Source of the DNA: Leptolinea sp. HRD-7
GTDB taxonomy: Bacteria; Chloroflexota; Anaerolineae; Anaerolineales; Anaerolineaceae
NCBI GenBank assembly: GCA_024363285.1
Contig: AP024710.1
Span: 682,001-746,000 of the forward strand
Direction of reading: 5' to 3'
DNA: 64,000 bases
Below, in pieces: positions 52,533 to 62,315 of this stretch. How positions within the stretch are numbered: the stretch's first letter is position 1; each line of letters opens with the position of its first letter. The notes below the pieces were generated by a model that ran no database searches, was not told the origin of the DNA, and saw nothing but the letters and a program-made list of their open reading frames with translations. A program made the position numbers and the translations under genes.

Positions 52533-53405
52533 ATGTTGGTAACCTGGCAATACCGCATTCGCAACAGTCTGATGGAAACATTTGATCCGCGTGCCCGCTG
52601 GATCTTTTCACTGATTTTCCTGGTGTCCATTTCCTTTTTCTGGGATGTGCGGTTTCTCGCTGGTTTCTTTGTTCTGGCCTTTCTGTGGTACGGTTCAGCC
52701 CGCGTGCCTTTAAAAGAGACAAAGCGCGCCTGGATATTGATCAGTTTCTTATTGTTCATGATGATCTTTATCGGTACGATCATCACCGGTGGTGGAGCAG
52801 CCGGCATATTACCAGAAAACACTCACCCGTTGGTCATCTGGAATTGGACTGTGCCGTTGACCGGCTGGCCCATTATGTTCCGGTTGACGTATGAACGGCT
52901 GTGGTTCGCCCTGGCGCAGATTTTGCGGGTAACTGCCATTTCAGCCGTTTTTATTATTATCCCCTATTCCATGGACCCGCGATTGTACGGTTTCACCTTC
53001 AAGGGATTAGGATTGCCGGATCGCGTGGCATACGCCATGGACCTTGCCTTCCGGTACGTTCCCACCCTGGCGCGTGATTTTGGTGTCACCCTTGACGCGC
53101 AACGCGCCCGCGGATATGAGATAGAACGGGTGGAAGGCGGTCTGATCTCGCAGATCGCCAAGGTTGCCCCGCTTATTGTGCCGGTGACAATGAACTCGAT
53201 CATCGGCGGCGAAGATGTGACCAATGCCATGGACCTGCGCTGTTTTGGCATTAAACCACGCACCTGGCTCGAAAAAACGGACTTCCGTCAACGGGATATT
53301 GTCCTGTTGGTTTTTACCGGTGTGATGCTGATCGCATCGATCATATTGAGCGTTGTGTTTCATTTCGGAACATTCTGGATGCCCGCCTGGTTGATACCCG
53401 GATAA
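52533..53405 (+). CDS. ecfT: ECF transporter transmembrane component EcfT
   Basis: The 290-residue membrane protein carries the coupling helices with the conserved A-R-G motifs: DAQRARGYEIER and AMDLRCFGIKPRT. These contact the ATPases. Five to six transmembrane helices are visible. It completes an A-A'/S/T ECF set in one locus. Confidence 0.92.
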   Translation: MLVTWQYRIRNSLMETFDPRARWIFSLIFLVSISFFWDVRFLAGFFVLAFLWYGSARVPLKETKRAWILISFLLFMMIFIGTIITGGGAAGILPENTHPLVIWNWTVPLTGWPIMFRLTYERLWFALAQILRVTAISAVFIIIPYSMDPRLYGFTFKGLGLPDRVAYAMDLAFRYVPTLARDFGVTLDAQRARGYEIERVEGGLISQIAKVAPLIVPVTMNSIIGGEDVTNAMDLRCFGIKPRTWLEKTDFRQRDIVLLVFTGVMLIASIILSVVFHFGTFWMPAWLIPG

Positions 53406-53442
53406 AAATAAAGCGGTTACCTCTTTTTCAGATTAAAACACC

Positions 53443-53467
53443 AATGACCAGCCTGCGGCTGGTCATT
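53443..53467 (+). terminator. Terminator-like hairpin after ecfT
   Basis: AATGACCAGCC and GGCTGGTCATT form an 11-bp stem with a 3-nt loop, followed by CTCTTCCCCC. The T run is weak, but the position at the end of the operon supports it. Confidence 0.65.
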
Positions 53468-53526
53468 CTCTTCCCCCTTGTAGGTGTAAATGCAGTCCCC
53501 TGTCTGCCGGTGAAATGATCCTGGTT

Positions 53527-54762
53527 TTATTGTTCGCGCATTCTGCGTCGCAGGTTTCCGTTGTAATGTGAACTCTTACGGTCAAATTCATCCATTCCAT
53601 GTTCCATGCGTTGAGACAGCGCCTCATAACTGCTGACATCATTCCTGGAAAGATAGGGAGAATTTACCTGCGTCCGCCGGCGTAATAGATCACGCGCCTG
53701 TGAGCGGCGGCCTTCCCGTTCCATGATCAATGCTTCATGTGCCGCGTCGGCCGTATCAATCACAACAAAACGCTGCATCAGAGCTTCATCTACACTCGCG
53801 ACTGCTTCTTCGGTGTTACTGACACAGGCGAATTCCAAATTCGCTGTTGATTCAAATAATTGGTCCTGTTCACCACGGGCGCGGACCAGTACCGGTAGAA
53901 CCACAGGTTCCCCCGAAGCATCCGCAGAAACATCAAACCGGAGGTACACACGCTTTTCCTGCGCTGAAGCCAGGTCACCGAGTTGAATGTGCGTACCAGA
54001 ATCATCCACCCGTGACTGCCATCCACCGCATACTTGCACTCTCGTTCCTGATGGATTTCGTACGACAATTTCCACTGCCCTTGCCGTTATATTGAGCAGT
54101 TCGCTCAACTCTTTCTGGAAAATTGCTGTGATGGATGGCGCGTCTTCAATGAAGTAATAATTGCCGCCGCCTTTATCCGCCATATTTTCGAGTAGAAAAT
54201 GGTCAAAATCCATTCCAATCCCCAGCGTGGTGGTGGAAATGCCGCGTTCCATCAATTGTGACGCGTGATAACCCAATTCCACCGGATCCACAATCCCCAC
54301 GTTGGCCAGACCGTCTGTCAGCAACAGCGCGCGGTTAAGACCATTTTCCACCTGGGTTTCCGCGATCTCCTGGCAGCCGGTCAACCAACCGCCTGAGAGA
54401 TTTGTGGATCCGCCTGATGTGATTCCCTGAACGGCTTTTCGAAGATCCGCGCGGTTTTCCGGTGTTAGCCGCACAGAGGGAAAAATCCGGTTGACTTCGT
54501 CATCATATGCCACCAATGCTAAACGGTCTGATTCATCCAGAAGATCGATCACGTGCAACGCGGCCCGGCGGGCAAAATCCAGTTTGACGCCGTTCATGGA
54601 GCCGCTTCGGTCTATCACCAGGGCAAGGTTCAACGGGATCTTTGTACCGACGCTTTCCTTTAAGGGCGCTTTGATCCGCAATTCAACAACCCGTTGCGAT
54701 GATCCATTTTCCACAACAACTGATTTGTCTGTATTTAATTCGAATACCATCTCTGTAGCCAT
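53527..54762 (-). CDS. VWA-domain protein with intact MIDAS
   Basis: The 411-residue protein has a von Willebrand A domain with the metal-site motif VIDRSGSMNG near residue 51, a GGSTNLSGGW threonine loop and LLTDGLANVG. A beta-sandwich and a helical C-terminus follow. No signal peptide is seen, so it is likely cytoplasmic. Relatives in bacteria occur with chelatase-like or stress operons; partner unknown. It begins 9 bases after the MerR-type gene and is cotranscribed with it. Confidence 0.85.
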   Translation of the reverse strand: MATEMVFELNTDKSVVVENGSSQRVVELRIKAPLKESVGTKIPLNLALVIDRSGSMNGVKLDFARRAALHVIDLLDESDRLALVAYDDEVNRIFPSVRLTPENRADLRKAVQGITSGGSTNLSGGWLTGCQEIAETQVENGLNRALLLTDGLANVGIVDPVELGYHASQLMERGISTTTLGIGMDFDHFLLENMADKGGGNYYFIEDAPSITAIFQKELSELLNITARAVEIVVRNPSGTRVQVCGGWQSRVDDSGTHIQLGDLASAQEKRVYLRFDVSADASGEPVVLPVLVRARGEQDQLFESTANLEFACVSNTEEAVASVDEALMQRFVVIDTADAAHEALIMEREGRRSQARDLLRRRTQVNSPYLSRNDVSSYEALSQRMEHGMDEFDRKSSHYNGNLRRRMREQ

Positions 54763-54771
54763 TCTTCCCTC

Positions 54772-55359
54772 CTATAACTCACTGCGTAAAACCCGTTTGA
54801 AATGCTCGATGATCGAAAGGAGTTTGTCGCCTTCCATTGACATGGTCCGTTCGTCAATATGTAATTCGATCCCTTTGCGAAGTTCAATTCGCCGCCATTG
54901 GGTTCCTTCCTTTTCCAACCGGTTCGAGGATCTGCCGGAGTCATTGGTTACCGCGTTTGACTTCGAGGAAAGAAATGACTGGCGGTTTTGCGATTCGCGA
55001 ATCCGTTCACGGTTTTGATTCTTTAAAACACTTTCAATGTATCCCACGGCTCCCAGGGTAGCCGGTGGAATGAGAGCACTAACACCCAGTTCGCTGAGGT
55101 CATCTTTTTCGGCATAATCTTTAATTTGCTCATCATTCAGGGAGTCCAATATCCGCCTGATCTCACGTAAAGGCAGATAAGCATCCTTCAGGCGTTGAAT
55201 AAGCTTCAGTCTCGGTATATATGAATCGCCGAAATACGCATAGCGGCCTTGAATAACCGGTTGAGGCAAAAGGCCTTCATCCATGTAATACCGGATTGTC
55301 CGGACTGTATGCCCGGTAATATTCGCCAACTCACTGATCTGATATTGCTCTTCTTGCAT
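54772..55359 (-). CDS. MerR-family transcriptional regulator
   Basis: The 195-residue protein has the MerR winged helix (YQISELANITGHTVRTIRYYMDEGLLPQP) and the second half of the DNA-binding domain ending at LRRIL-type helices. The C-terminal part is variable and Ser/Arg-rich, without metal-binding cysteines. AGGAGAAG precedes the ATG. It forms an operon with the VWA-domain gene and probably regulates its own promoter. Confidence 0.9.
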   Translation of the reverse strand: MQEEQYQISELANITGHTVRTIRYYMDEGLLPQPVIQGRYAYFGDSYIPRLKLIQRLKDAYLPLREIRRILDSLNDEQIKDYAEKDDLSELGVSALIPPATLGAVGYIESVLKNQNRERIRESQNRQSFLSSKSNAVTNDSGRSSNRLEKEGTQWRRIELRKGIELHIDERTMSMEGDKLLSIIEHFKRVLRSEL

Positions 55360-55373
55360 TAAGCTTCTCCTGG

Positions 55374-55390
55374 TTACAGTTACACTGTAA
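55374..55390. promoter_or_regulatory. Palindrome at the MerR/VWA start site
   Basis: TTACAGT-TAC-ACTGTAA is a perfect 7-bp palindrome covering the predicted start of the minus-strand MerR gene. It is a likely operator. Confidence 0.6.
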
Positions 55391-55418
55391 TAATACCAGT
55401 ATTACGTCATACTGTCAA
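55390..55418 (-). promoter_or_regulatory. Promoter of the MerR/VWA operon
   Basis: On the minus strand TTGACA (55418-55413) and TATTAT (55395-55390) are 17 bases apart. The spacer region contains CAGTAT-N6-ATACTG, a palindrome in the position where MerR proteins bind. Confidence 0.8.
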
Positions 55419-55495
55419 TAAGCAAAACTAACGTACCCCAATGGTTCCGGATCAACAGGTACAGAGTAATCCATGAAATATTTCTTAAATAAGGC

Positions 55496-55526
55496 TTGAC
55501 ATTAACGTTACGTCATACTTTATACT
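55496..55526 (+). promoter_or_regulatory. MerR-type promoter with 19-bp spacer; leaderless
   Basis: TTGACA (55496-55501) and TATACT (55521-55526) are separated by 19 bases, the elongated spacing typical of MerR-activated promoters. The expected start coincides with the ATG at 55533, so the mRNA is probably leaderless. The spacer contains TTACGTCATACT, also present at 55402-55413. Confidence 0.75.
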
Positions 55527-55532
55527 GTCAGC

Positions 55533-56303
55533 ATGACAGACACAGGAAACCTCACGGTAAAGCAACTGGCCAGCCTGGCAGGCGTGACACCCCGAACGCT
55601 GCGCTACTATGACCGGATCGGGCTTTTAAAACCGGAAGCGGTCGGCGCTAATGGTTACCGCCGGTACGGAAAAGAGTCGATCTTACGATTGCAGCAGATC
55701 CTCTTTTACCGTGAACTGGATTTGCCGCTTGAGACAATCCGTGACCTTGTCACCCGCCCGGATTTTGATGTGGTGCGCGCCCTGCAAGCCCACCGCGCCT
55801 CGCTGCAGGAGAGGTCAAAACGCCTGGGCACATTGATTCACACCATCGACAGAACGGTCGATTATCTGGAAGGAAGAATAACGATGAGAAATGAAGAGTT
55901 TTTTGAAGGCTGGACGGAAGAAAAACAGCCTGAATTTGAGAAAGAGATTCGCGAAAAGTACGGGGAACACGCGATGGATGACGTCATCGACTGGAACAGT
56001 TATTCAAAAGAGAAAAAAGCGCAAATCATTGCCGAAGGTGAAGCCAATATGCAGTCAATGGCGTTCCTGATGTATCTTCCACCTGACAGTCCGGAGGTAC
56101 AAGAAGCCGTCGCCCGCTGGCATCAGCATTTGAAATATTTCTACGATCCATCCATTGAGCGAATGCGCGGTCTGGGGCAGATGTATGTCGATGACCCACG
56201 CTTCAAAACCATGTACGAGAAGGTCAGGAAGGGGCTGGCTCTCTTTATGAAACAGGCGATAGACGTGTATTGTGACAGGTTGGAAAAAGGTTCCCGGGGA
56301 TAA
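55533..56303 (+). CDS. MerR-family regulator with TipAS-type ligand domain
   Basis: The 256-residue protein joins a MerR DNA-binding domain (LTVKQLASLAGVTPRTLRYY) and its dimerisation coiled coil to a TipAS-type domain (about 117-250; EFFEGWTEEKQPEFEKEIRE and later helices). TipAS domains bind thiopeptide or other antibiotics in known members. No efflux or resistance gene is next to it; it may regulate itself or the divergent VWA operon. It has no ribosome-binding site. Confidence 0.88.
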   Translation: MTDTGNLTVKQLASLAGVTPRTLRYYDRIGLLKPEAVGANGYRRYGKESILRLQQILFYRELDLPLETIRDLVTRPDFDVVRALQAHRASLQERSKRLGTLIHTIDRTVDYLEGRITMRNEEFFEGWTEEKQPEFEKEIREKYGEHAMDDVIDWNSYSKEKKAQIIAEGEANMQSMAFLMYLPPDSPEVQEAVARWHQHLKYFYDPSIERMRGLGQMYVDDPRFKTMYEKVRKGLALFMKQAIDVYCDRLEKGSRG

Positions 56304-56348
56304 AACAATACAGGGTGGGAAAAGACTCCCACCCTGATTTTTTACGTC

Positions 56349-58868
56349 TTAATCACCGATTTTGAATCTATCCGCGATCTGTCGCAGATACCCCGCCATA
56401 TCAGATAAGCTCTGTACCGAATTACGGAATTCAGATACCTGCGCGCTGACTTCCTCGGTGGAGGCGGAAACCTCTTCCACTGCCGCGCTGTTCTCTTCGC
56501 TGATGCTGGCGATATTTTCCACCATATCGTGGGTGACGACCATGCTGGCGGTCATTTTTTCCACTTCGCCGGTATTGCCTTTCACGATCTCCGCTACGCG
56601 GTCAATAGATTCAACCAGGTTGGTTGATGAAACCCGGATCTCATTGGTGGCTCTGGCCGCCAACCCTGCCTGGATTTTTACCTGCTCCGCCGCGTCCAGG
56701 ATCAGCTTCAGCGATTCGCCAGACTTTTCCGCCTGAGCCACGCCGGATTCCACTTCTTTTGAACTTTCATTCATGGCGGTTATGGCGTCTTGAATGGTTT
56801 TTTGAATGCGTTTGACCAGGTCGCCTATTTCTTTCGTTGACTGGCTGGAACGTTCCGCCAGCTTGCGAACTTCATCGGCTACCACGGCAAAACCTTTTCC
56901 CGCTTCACCGGCGCGGGCGGCTTCAATAGCCGCATTCAACGCCAGCAGATTGGTCTGTGAAGCAATATCATCGATGGTCTCAACGATCTTGCCAATTTCC
57001 TGTGAATGGATGCCCATTTCATCCACGCGTGTCACTGAAAGGTTTACCGTTTCCTTTATCCGGTTCATTCCCACAAGAGTACCTTCCACTGTCTTCACGC
57101 CCTCGCGGGCTGAATCCGCGGCTTTACCAGCCTGATCTTGAACAGTATTCGCGTGTTCTTCTACTTTTTGTATGGCCGAAGAAATTTCATTCACGCGTGA
57201 AGCGGCTTCCTCAACCGCGGCGGATTGATCTTGCGAACCGCGCGCTACTATGTTTACCGATTGACTCAAGTTGGTGATCGTTAAAGCAGATTGATTAACG
57301 CTTTCTGCTTGCTGAATAGTGCCGCGGGAAATCTCTTGAATAGTAGTGGATATCTGTGTGGTCGCTTCGGTGATCTGGTCAGCCCCACGGGTTAGCTGGA
57401 TGGATTCATCATTCAAAGCGACCGCGTTTTTCTGAAGATCAGAAACGGCTGACTTCCACTCCTTGATCATCGAATTGAAAGCCTGACCCAGTTCGTCCGT
57501 TTCTCCGCGCACGGCTACCTGGGCGGTGAGGTCACCGGTAGAAAGCTTTGCCGCCGTGGCGGACATATCTTTTAGATACCCGATCATCCCCCGGAACGCA
57601 TCGGCAAGGTCACCAATTTCATCAGACCGGTGGATGGTGATCTGTTGATCGATTTCACCGGCGGATAATTTTTGTGAAGCCCGGGTTAACGCCAGGATCG
57701 GTTCAGAGAGACTGCGGGTTATTGGAGCAATGATGAAGTAATTAATGATGATCAACGCGATTCCAATAAGGACAAATAGACTGATCATCAGGTTCTGGTT
57801 GTCTTTTAAAGCGCCGAAGAAGGGCTGGTAATCAGCCAGATTGGCATCTACTACAATCACCCACCCCCATGGGGAATAATAGGATGCCTGAACGATACGT
57901 TCATTCCCTTCCAGGTCTCTAATGGTTTGAGATACCGTCTCCCCGGCATTAAGGGTGACAGCTTTATCCAGCAAATCTGAATAGGCAGCTTTCTGATCAT
58001 CGGCGGCTTCATCAGAAAGGAGTTGGTCACTTTTGGATGCGGATGGTGGAATGATGTAACGCCCTTTATTCTCTCCAGCGCCTGAAACGATACCCACATA
58101 ACCGGTTTCACCCACCACTGTATTTTGTATAGCGTACCTTAATGTGGATACGCTCTCTTCTTTTTTGCCCACAAACAAAACGGCGATGACTTTACCCGTA
58201 CTGTCTGATATGGGGTGGTATTTTGCCACATACCAGGCATCTACCACATACGCCAACCCCATGAAATCTCGTTTACCCATTACGGCCGCGTAAACATCAT
58301 TCGAGCTTCCATCGGCATTTTTCGCGGGAATAAATGTACCGATAGCCCGGTTACCATCAGCACCAATTACATTAGATGCCACCCTCAATAATCCGGCTTC
58401 ACCGGGCAATGGCTGGAAGATTGTCGCCTTAACATCCGTCAGGGAGCTTAACTTGTCCACCAACGGAGCGGTTTTTATTTGTTCAGTCACCTTCTCAATC
58501 CGGGTTTCCCCCAACAAAAGTTCGGGTATCTCATACTCTTTTGTTTCGCCGGTCAGTTGATTGACACCCTGCCACGTGACAGTGTTACCACCCTCTGAGA
58601 AACCGCCAAATGTAGTAACCAGGTTGCCCATCACATTCATAGCACTGGTTACCTGGTTCTTGAGCGATTCGTCCTGTGATTGAATAAGGTTGTAAATATC
58701 TGTGGAAATCTGGGTGATGTTCCGGCTGATGAAGGTATCGATCTGTTGATCGGAAATTTCCAATGAGCTGTTTGTCTGCCATACCGCAACAGCGATCAAC
58801 ACCACAACCGTGATAATTACGCTATTAATACCCAACATTAACAATCTGGTTTTTAGTCCAATACGCAT
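56349..58868 (-). CDS. Methyl-accepting chemotaxis protein with Cache sensor
   Basis: The 839-residue receptor has a membrane helix (about 12-30), a large extracytoplasmic Cache-type sensor (about 35-350, with the [13 protein letters not shown] end of Cache domains), a second helix (about 358-378), HAMP domains and a signalling coiled coil with the tip [20 protein letters not shown]. Cache sensors bind small acids, amino acids or similar. It differs from the two 4HB receptors in the window in its sensor. No che genes adjoin. Confidence 0.92.
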   Translation of the reverse strand: MRIGLKTRLLMLGINSVIITVVVLIAVAVWQTNSSLEISDQQIDTFISRNITQISTDIYNLIQSQDESLKNQVTSAMNVMGNLVTTFGGFSEGGNTVTWQGVNQLTGETKEYEIPELLLGETRIEKVTEQIKTAPLVDKLSSLTDVKATIFQPLPGEAGLLRVASNVIGADGNRAIGTFIPAKNADGSSNDVYAAVMGKRDFMGLAYVVDAWYVAKYHPISDSTGKVIAVLFVGKKEESVSTLRYAIQNTVVGETGYVGIVSGAGENKGRYIIPPSASKSDQLLSDEAADDQKAAYSDLLDKAVTLNAGETVSQTIRDLEGNERIVQASYYSPWGWVIVVDANLADYQPFFGALKDNQNLMISLFVLIGIALIIINYFIIAPITRSLSEPILALTRASQKLSAGEIDQQITIHRSDEIGDLADAFRGMIGYLKDMSATAAKLSTGDLTAQVAVRGETDELGQAFNSMIKEWKSAVSDLQKNAVALNDESIQLTRGADQITEATTQISTTIQEISRGTIQQAESVNQSALTITNLSQSVNIVARGSQDQSAAVEEAASRVNEISSAIQKVEEHANTVQDQAGKAADSAREGVKTVEGTLVGMNRIKETVNLSVTRVDEMGIHSQEIGKIVETIDDIASQTNLLALNAAIEAARAGEAGKGFAVVADEVRKLAERSSQSTKEIGDLVKRIQKTIQDAITAMNESSKEVESGVAQAEKSGESLKLILDAAEQVKIQAGLAARATNEIRVSSTNLVESIDRVAEIVKGNTGEVEKMTASMVVTHDMVENIASISEENSAAVEEVSASTEEVSAQVSEFRNSVQSLSDMAGYLRQIADRFKIGD

Positions 58869-59078
58869 ATATCCCCACCCTGGTGGTTAAGAATTCTAAA
58901 ATCTTATTTTGAGGAGCAAAGAGCTTTCCCCATTTTCTATCCCCAATAATAACGACAATACTATCCAATTCATCAAATAAAACATTAAAAAAGCGTAAAT
59001 TCCTGATTAATTATTTTTCTGAATCGGAAATTCATCGCTGGCTATCGTGCTGGATTTTAAAATTCGATAATTGCAGGA

Positions 59079-59723
59079 TCACAGGTCCATAATACGCCAG
59101 CCTTTCAGTGCGGCGTATTTGCGTAATGCCGGGTCAGGGGTGACTGCCACCGGGTGATCCGCTTTTTCCATGATCGGAATATCATTCAACGAATCGCTGT
59201 AAGCCCAACTACCATCCAGTGAAACGTCATGATCCAACTGCCAGATCAGCAAATTTTGAACTTTGCCTTCCTGGTAAGCCGGTATCCCGGTGATCTCACC
59301 GGTGGGCACGCCGTCAAGCATTTCGGATTGAGAACAGATCGTATAGGGGAATCCCAGTTTCTTTGAGACCGGCTCCACCAGGAAGCTGGACGATGCGCTT
59401 ACCAAAACCGGTGTATGACCCTGATCGATATGCCATTGAATACGTTCCAGCATGGCCGGCCGCCATAATTTTTCGACTGTCTTGAAGAAATCCGCAAGCA
59501 TTCTTTGTAATGTTGTACTATCCAACCGGGTCAAAGGCCTATGAAAGAAGCGTTGATAATCACGAATTTCCAATGTTCCCGATTGGTATAACTGAAAATA
59601 ATACATCATATTCTGAAGAAACTCAGGACCGGCTACCTTCTTTTGGATCAGGTATTCTCCCCACAACCACTCAATATCCCCCTCTAGAATGGTGTTATCC
59701 AGGTCAAAGATCGCTATTGTCAT
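59079..59723 (-). CDS. HAD-superfamily phosphatase (subfamily IB, SerB-like)
   Basis: The 214-residue protein has the HAD motifs in order: FDLDNTILEGD (nucleophile Asp), LVSASSSFL and AYSDSLNDIPIM. The short helical cap matches HAD-IB enzymes, which include phosphoserine and other small phosphate-ester phosphatases. Substrate unknown. It is divergent from the ABC importer, with no operon partner. Confidence 0.87.
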   Translation of the reverse strand: MTIAIFDLDNTILEGDIEWLWGEYLIQKKVAGPEFLQNMMYYFQLYQSGTLEIRDYQRFFHRPLTRLDSTTLQRMLADFFKTVEKLWRPAMLERIQWHIDQGHTPVLVSASSSFLVEPVSKKLGFPYTICSQSEMLDGVPTGEITGIPAYQEGKVQNLLIWQLDHDVSLDGSWAYSDSLNDIPIMEKADHPVAVTPDPALRKYAALKGWRIMDL

Positions 59724-59838
59724 ATATGTAACAGGCTCCCTTTACCGATAGGAATAGTGTATCGAAGAATTTATTTCAGAAACATTCCGAGAATAAATAC
59801 ATTGTCCGGTATTTTGATTAAGCGATCAGGAATCCCGG

Positions 59839-59957
59839 GTTAATATCTGGTTAATTGCCGCTTTTGGAAACGCATATTTCCGCGTTCAGGGTTATTGACT
59901 ACACAACCCTTAACTCGATGTTAATTCCCGTTAATTCATAGCAAAAGACGGGTTAAT
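59839..59957 (+). promoter_or_regulatory. Array of GTTAAT direct repeats upstream of the ABC importer
   Basis: GTTAAT occurs at 59839, 59850, 59920, 59930 and 59952, with spacings of 11, 70, 10 and 22 bases. Pairs one helical turn apart are typical of response-regulator sites. A TATCAT box lies at 59968-59973, just after the last repeat, without a -35 box. Confidence 0.5.
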
Positions 59958-60018
59958 GAACACTCTGTATCATGTCATAGATAACCAAATCGCCAAAAGA
60001 AGAAGGAAGGATAAATCG

Positions 60019-61263
60019 ATGCAACACAAGGTTTCTATGCCCGTTTTTGTCTTACTTGTATTATCCATGGTTTTAGCTGCCTGCGCGCCCTCCACCCCTG
60101 CCGCCGCTGCTCCAACCACCGCGCCGGCCGCTGAAACTGCCGCGCCCGCGACAGAAGCACCCAAAGCCGAAGCCGCGACAAAATCTTCCCCGACTAAAGT
60201 TGACTTCAACACCGTGAAATCTGCCGAGGAAGCCGGCGGTATGGATGCCCTGATTGCCGCCGCCAAAGCCGAAGGCGAACTGAACGTCATCACCCTGCCC
60301 CGCGATTGGTGTAACTACGGCGAGATGATGGACAATTTCTCTAAGAAATATGGCATCAAAGTCAACTCGCTCAATCCTGATGGTGGTTCCGCTGACGAGA
60401 TCCAGGCCATCAAAGATAACAAAGAAAACAAAGGACCTCAGGCTCCGGATGTTCTTGATATCGGCCCCGCCTATGGACCCAGCGCCAAAGAAGAAAACCT
60501 GTTGGCTCCCTATAAAGTAGCCACATGGGACACCATCGTTGGCAATAATGATCCAGATGGCCATTTCTTTGTGGATTACAGCGGCGTTATGGTCTTCGAA
60601 ATCAATAGCGATGTAGTCACTGACCTGCCGAAAACCTTCAAAGACCTGCTGGATCCCAAGTACAAGAGCAAAGTTGCTCTCGCCGGTGATCCCCGCGCCT
60701 CCAATCAGGCCGCGCAGACTGTATACGCCGCCGCGCTTGCCAATGGTGGTTCCCTTGATAACATCCAGCCCGGCCTCGATTACTTCAAAGAAATGAATGC
60801 TGCCGGCAACCTGCTTCCGCTCATCGCTGACTCCGGCCCCATCGCCAAAGGCGAAACCCCCATCACCTTCCAGTGGAGTTATCTGGCGTACGCCAATAAA
60901 GACAACTTCAAGGGCAATCCCAATATTGAAATTGTCTACCCGACTGACGTCAACTGGGGTGGATACTACTACCAGGCGATCAGCGCATACGCCCCGCACC
61001 CCGCCGCCGCCCGCCTGTGGGAAGAATACCTGTACTCCGATGAAGGTCAGTTGACCTGGATCAAAGGATACTGCGCTCCATCCCGCCTGGCCGACCTGAC
61101 CGCCCGCAATGTTGTTTCTGACGAACTCAAAGCCAAGCTGCCCGATCCTGCTCTGCTCAAAGATTCCATCGTTCCCAATGGTGATCAGCTCAAAAAAGCC
61201 CGCGCCATCATTAAAGAACAGTGGGATTCGGTTGTGGGTCTCGATATCAAAGCCAATAATTAG
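60019..61263 (+). CDS. ABC transporter extracellular solute-binding lipoprotein (Fe/polyamine/phosphonate type)
   Basis: The 414-residue protein has a lipoprotein signal ending in LAAC, then an Ala/Pro/Thr linker and a type 2 periplasmic-binding domain (ITLPRDWCNYGEMMDNF, VLDIGPAY, YPTDVNWGGYYY). It resembles binding proteins of iron(III), spermidine/putrescine and 2-aminoethylphosphonate importers. The ligand cannot be fixed. The ATG at 60019 follows GGAAGG; the upstream frame to 59956 would put a basic tail before the signal peptide. It leads a four-gene importer. Confidence 0.88.
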   Translation: MQHKVSMPVFVLLVLSMVLAACAPSTPAAAAPTTAPAAETAAPATEAPKAEAATKSSPTKVDFNTVKSAEEAGGMDALIAAAKAEGELNVITLPRDWCNYGEMMDNFSKKYGIKVNSLNPDGGSADEIQAIKDNKENKGPQAPDVLDIGPAYGPSAKEENLLAPYKVATWDTIVGNNDPDGHFFVDYSGVMVFEINSDVVTDLPKTFKDLLDPKYKSKVALAGDPRASNQAAQTVYAAALANGGSLDNIQPGLDYFKEMNAAGNLLPLIADSGPIAKGETPITFQWSYLAYANKDNFKGNPNIEIVYPTDVNWGGYYYQAISAYAPHPAAARLWEEYLYSDEGQLTWIKGYCAPSRLADLTARNVVSDELKAKLPDPALLKDSIVPNGDQLKKARAIIKEQWDSVVGLDIKANN

Positions 61264-61382
61264 GTTTTCGTTTTAGGCACTTCTCCAAGGCGTGACCCGG
61301 TTCTGTCTTACCGGGTCACGCCGCACACTATACCCCCCATACCTTTTAAGACCAACACCAGCCAGCAAAGGAGCATTAAAGA

Positions 61383-62315
61383 GTGACGATCATTGAAAAT
61401 ACCCGGGAAAGAAAGGTTCCCGACAAACCGATCCGGGCAAACCCATTAATCAAATGGATCGGTGTGCTGCCTTTCTTTCTGTTTGTTTTCGCTTTTGTGG
61501 TTATGCCATCAACCAATCTTTTTGCCGGCGCTTTTATGGACCAAAAGGGTAACTTCACACTCAGCAATATTGCAGTTTTAACGAACCCGTATGTGTTGAA
61601 ATCCTTCTCCATCAGTCTTCAAGTCAGCATCATTACATCAATCGCAGGTGGAATCTTTGGCTTTTTTGTGGCGTATGCCATTACCATCGGGAAAGCACCG
61701 CAATGGATGCGGAATATCATCATGACGTTTTCCGGCCTGGCTGCCAATTTTGGCGGGGTTCCACTCGCGTTCGCGTTCATCGCCACTCTGGGTCATACCG
61801 GGTTCATCACTGTGTTCCTGAAAAACATCTGTTTTACAGGAACTGGCGGCGCGAATGTCTGTCCATTCAACTTGTATGAAACGGGTTTCAACCTGTACAG
61901 CATTACCGGTTTGACTTTGACATACATCTATTTTGAATTCCCATTGATGGTATTGACCATCACTCCGGCACTGGAAGGGCTGAGGCGTGAATGGCGGGAA
62001 GCTTCAGATAATCTGGGCGGAAACTCAATCCAATACTGGATGTATGTCGGTTTTCCCATTCTCTTCCCGTCATTTCTGGGCGCCATGATGCTTTTATTTG
62101 CCAGCGCGTTTGGCGCATTTGCCACTGCCCAGGCACTCACAGGAGGAAGTATTTACCTTGTAACCATTCTCATCGGACAGCAGATCCGTGGTGATGTATT
62201 GAACAACCCCAACGAAGGTTACGCTCTGGCACTGGGGATGGTTGTTGTAATGGCCATTTGCATCGCCGGGTATTCCATTTTGCAACACAGGACAACAAAA
62301 TGGCTGAAATCATAA
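61383..62315 (+). CDS. ABC transporter permease 1 (spermidine/Fe/phosphonate type)
   Basis: The 310-residue membrane protein has about six helices and the coupling motif EASDNLGGNSIQYWMYVGFP. It starts at GTG 61383 with AAGGAG about 10 bases upstream. It pairs with the following permease, which overlaps it by 16 bases. Confidence 0.9.
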   Translation: MTIIENTRERKVPDKPIRANPLIKWIGVLPFFLFVFAFVVMPSTNLFAGAFMDQKGNFTLSNIAVLTNPYVLKSFSISLQVSIITSIAGGIFGFFVAYAITIGKAPQWMRNIIMTFSGLAANFGGVPLAFAFIATLGHTGFITVFLKNICFTGTGGANVCPFNLYETGFNLYSITGLTLTYIYFEFPLMVLTITPALEGLRREWREASDNLGGNSIQYWMYVGFPILFPSFLGAMMLLFASAFGAFATAQALTGGSIYLVTILIGQQIRGDVLNNPNEGYALALGMVVVMAICIAGYSILQHRTTKWLKS

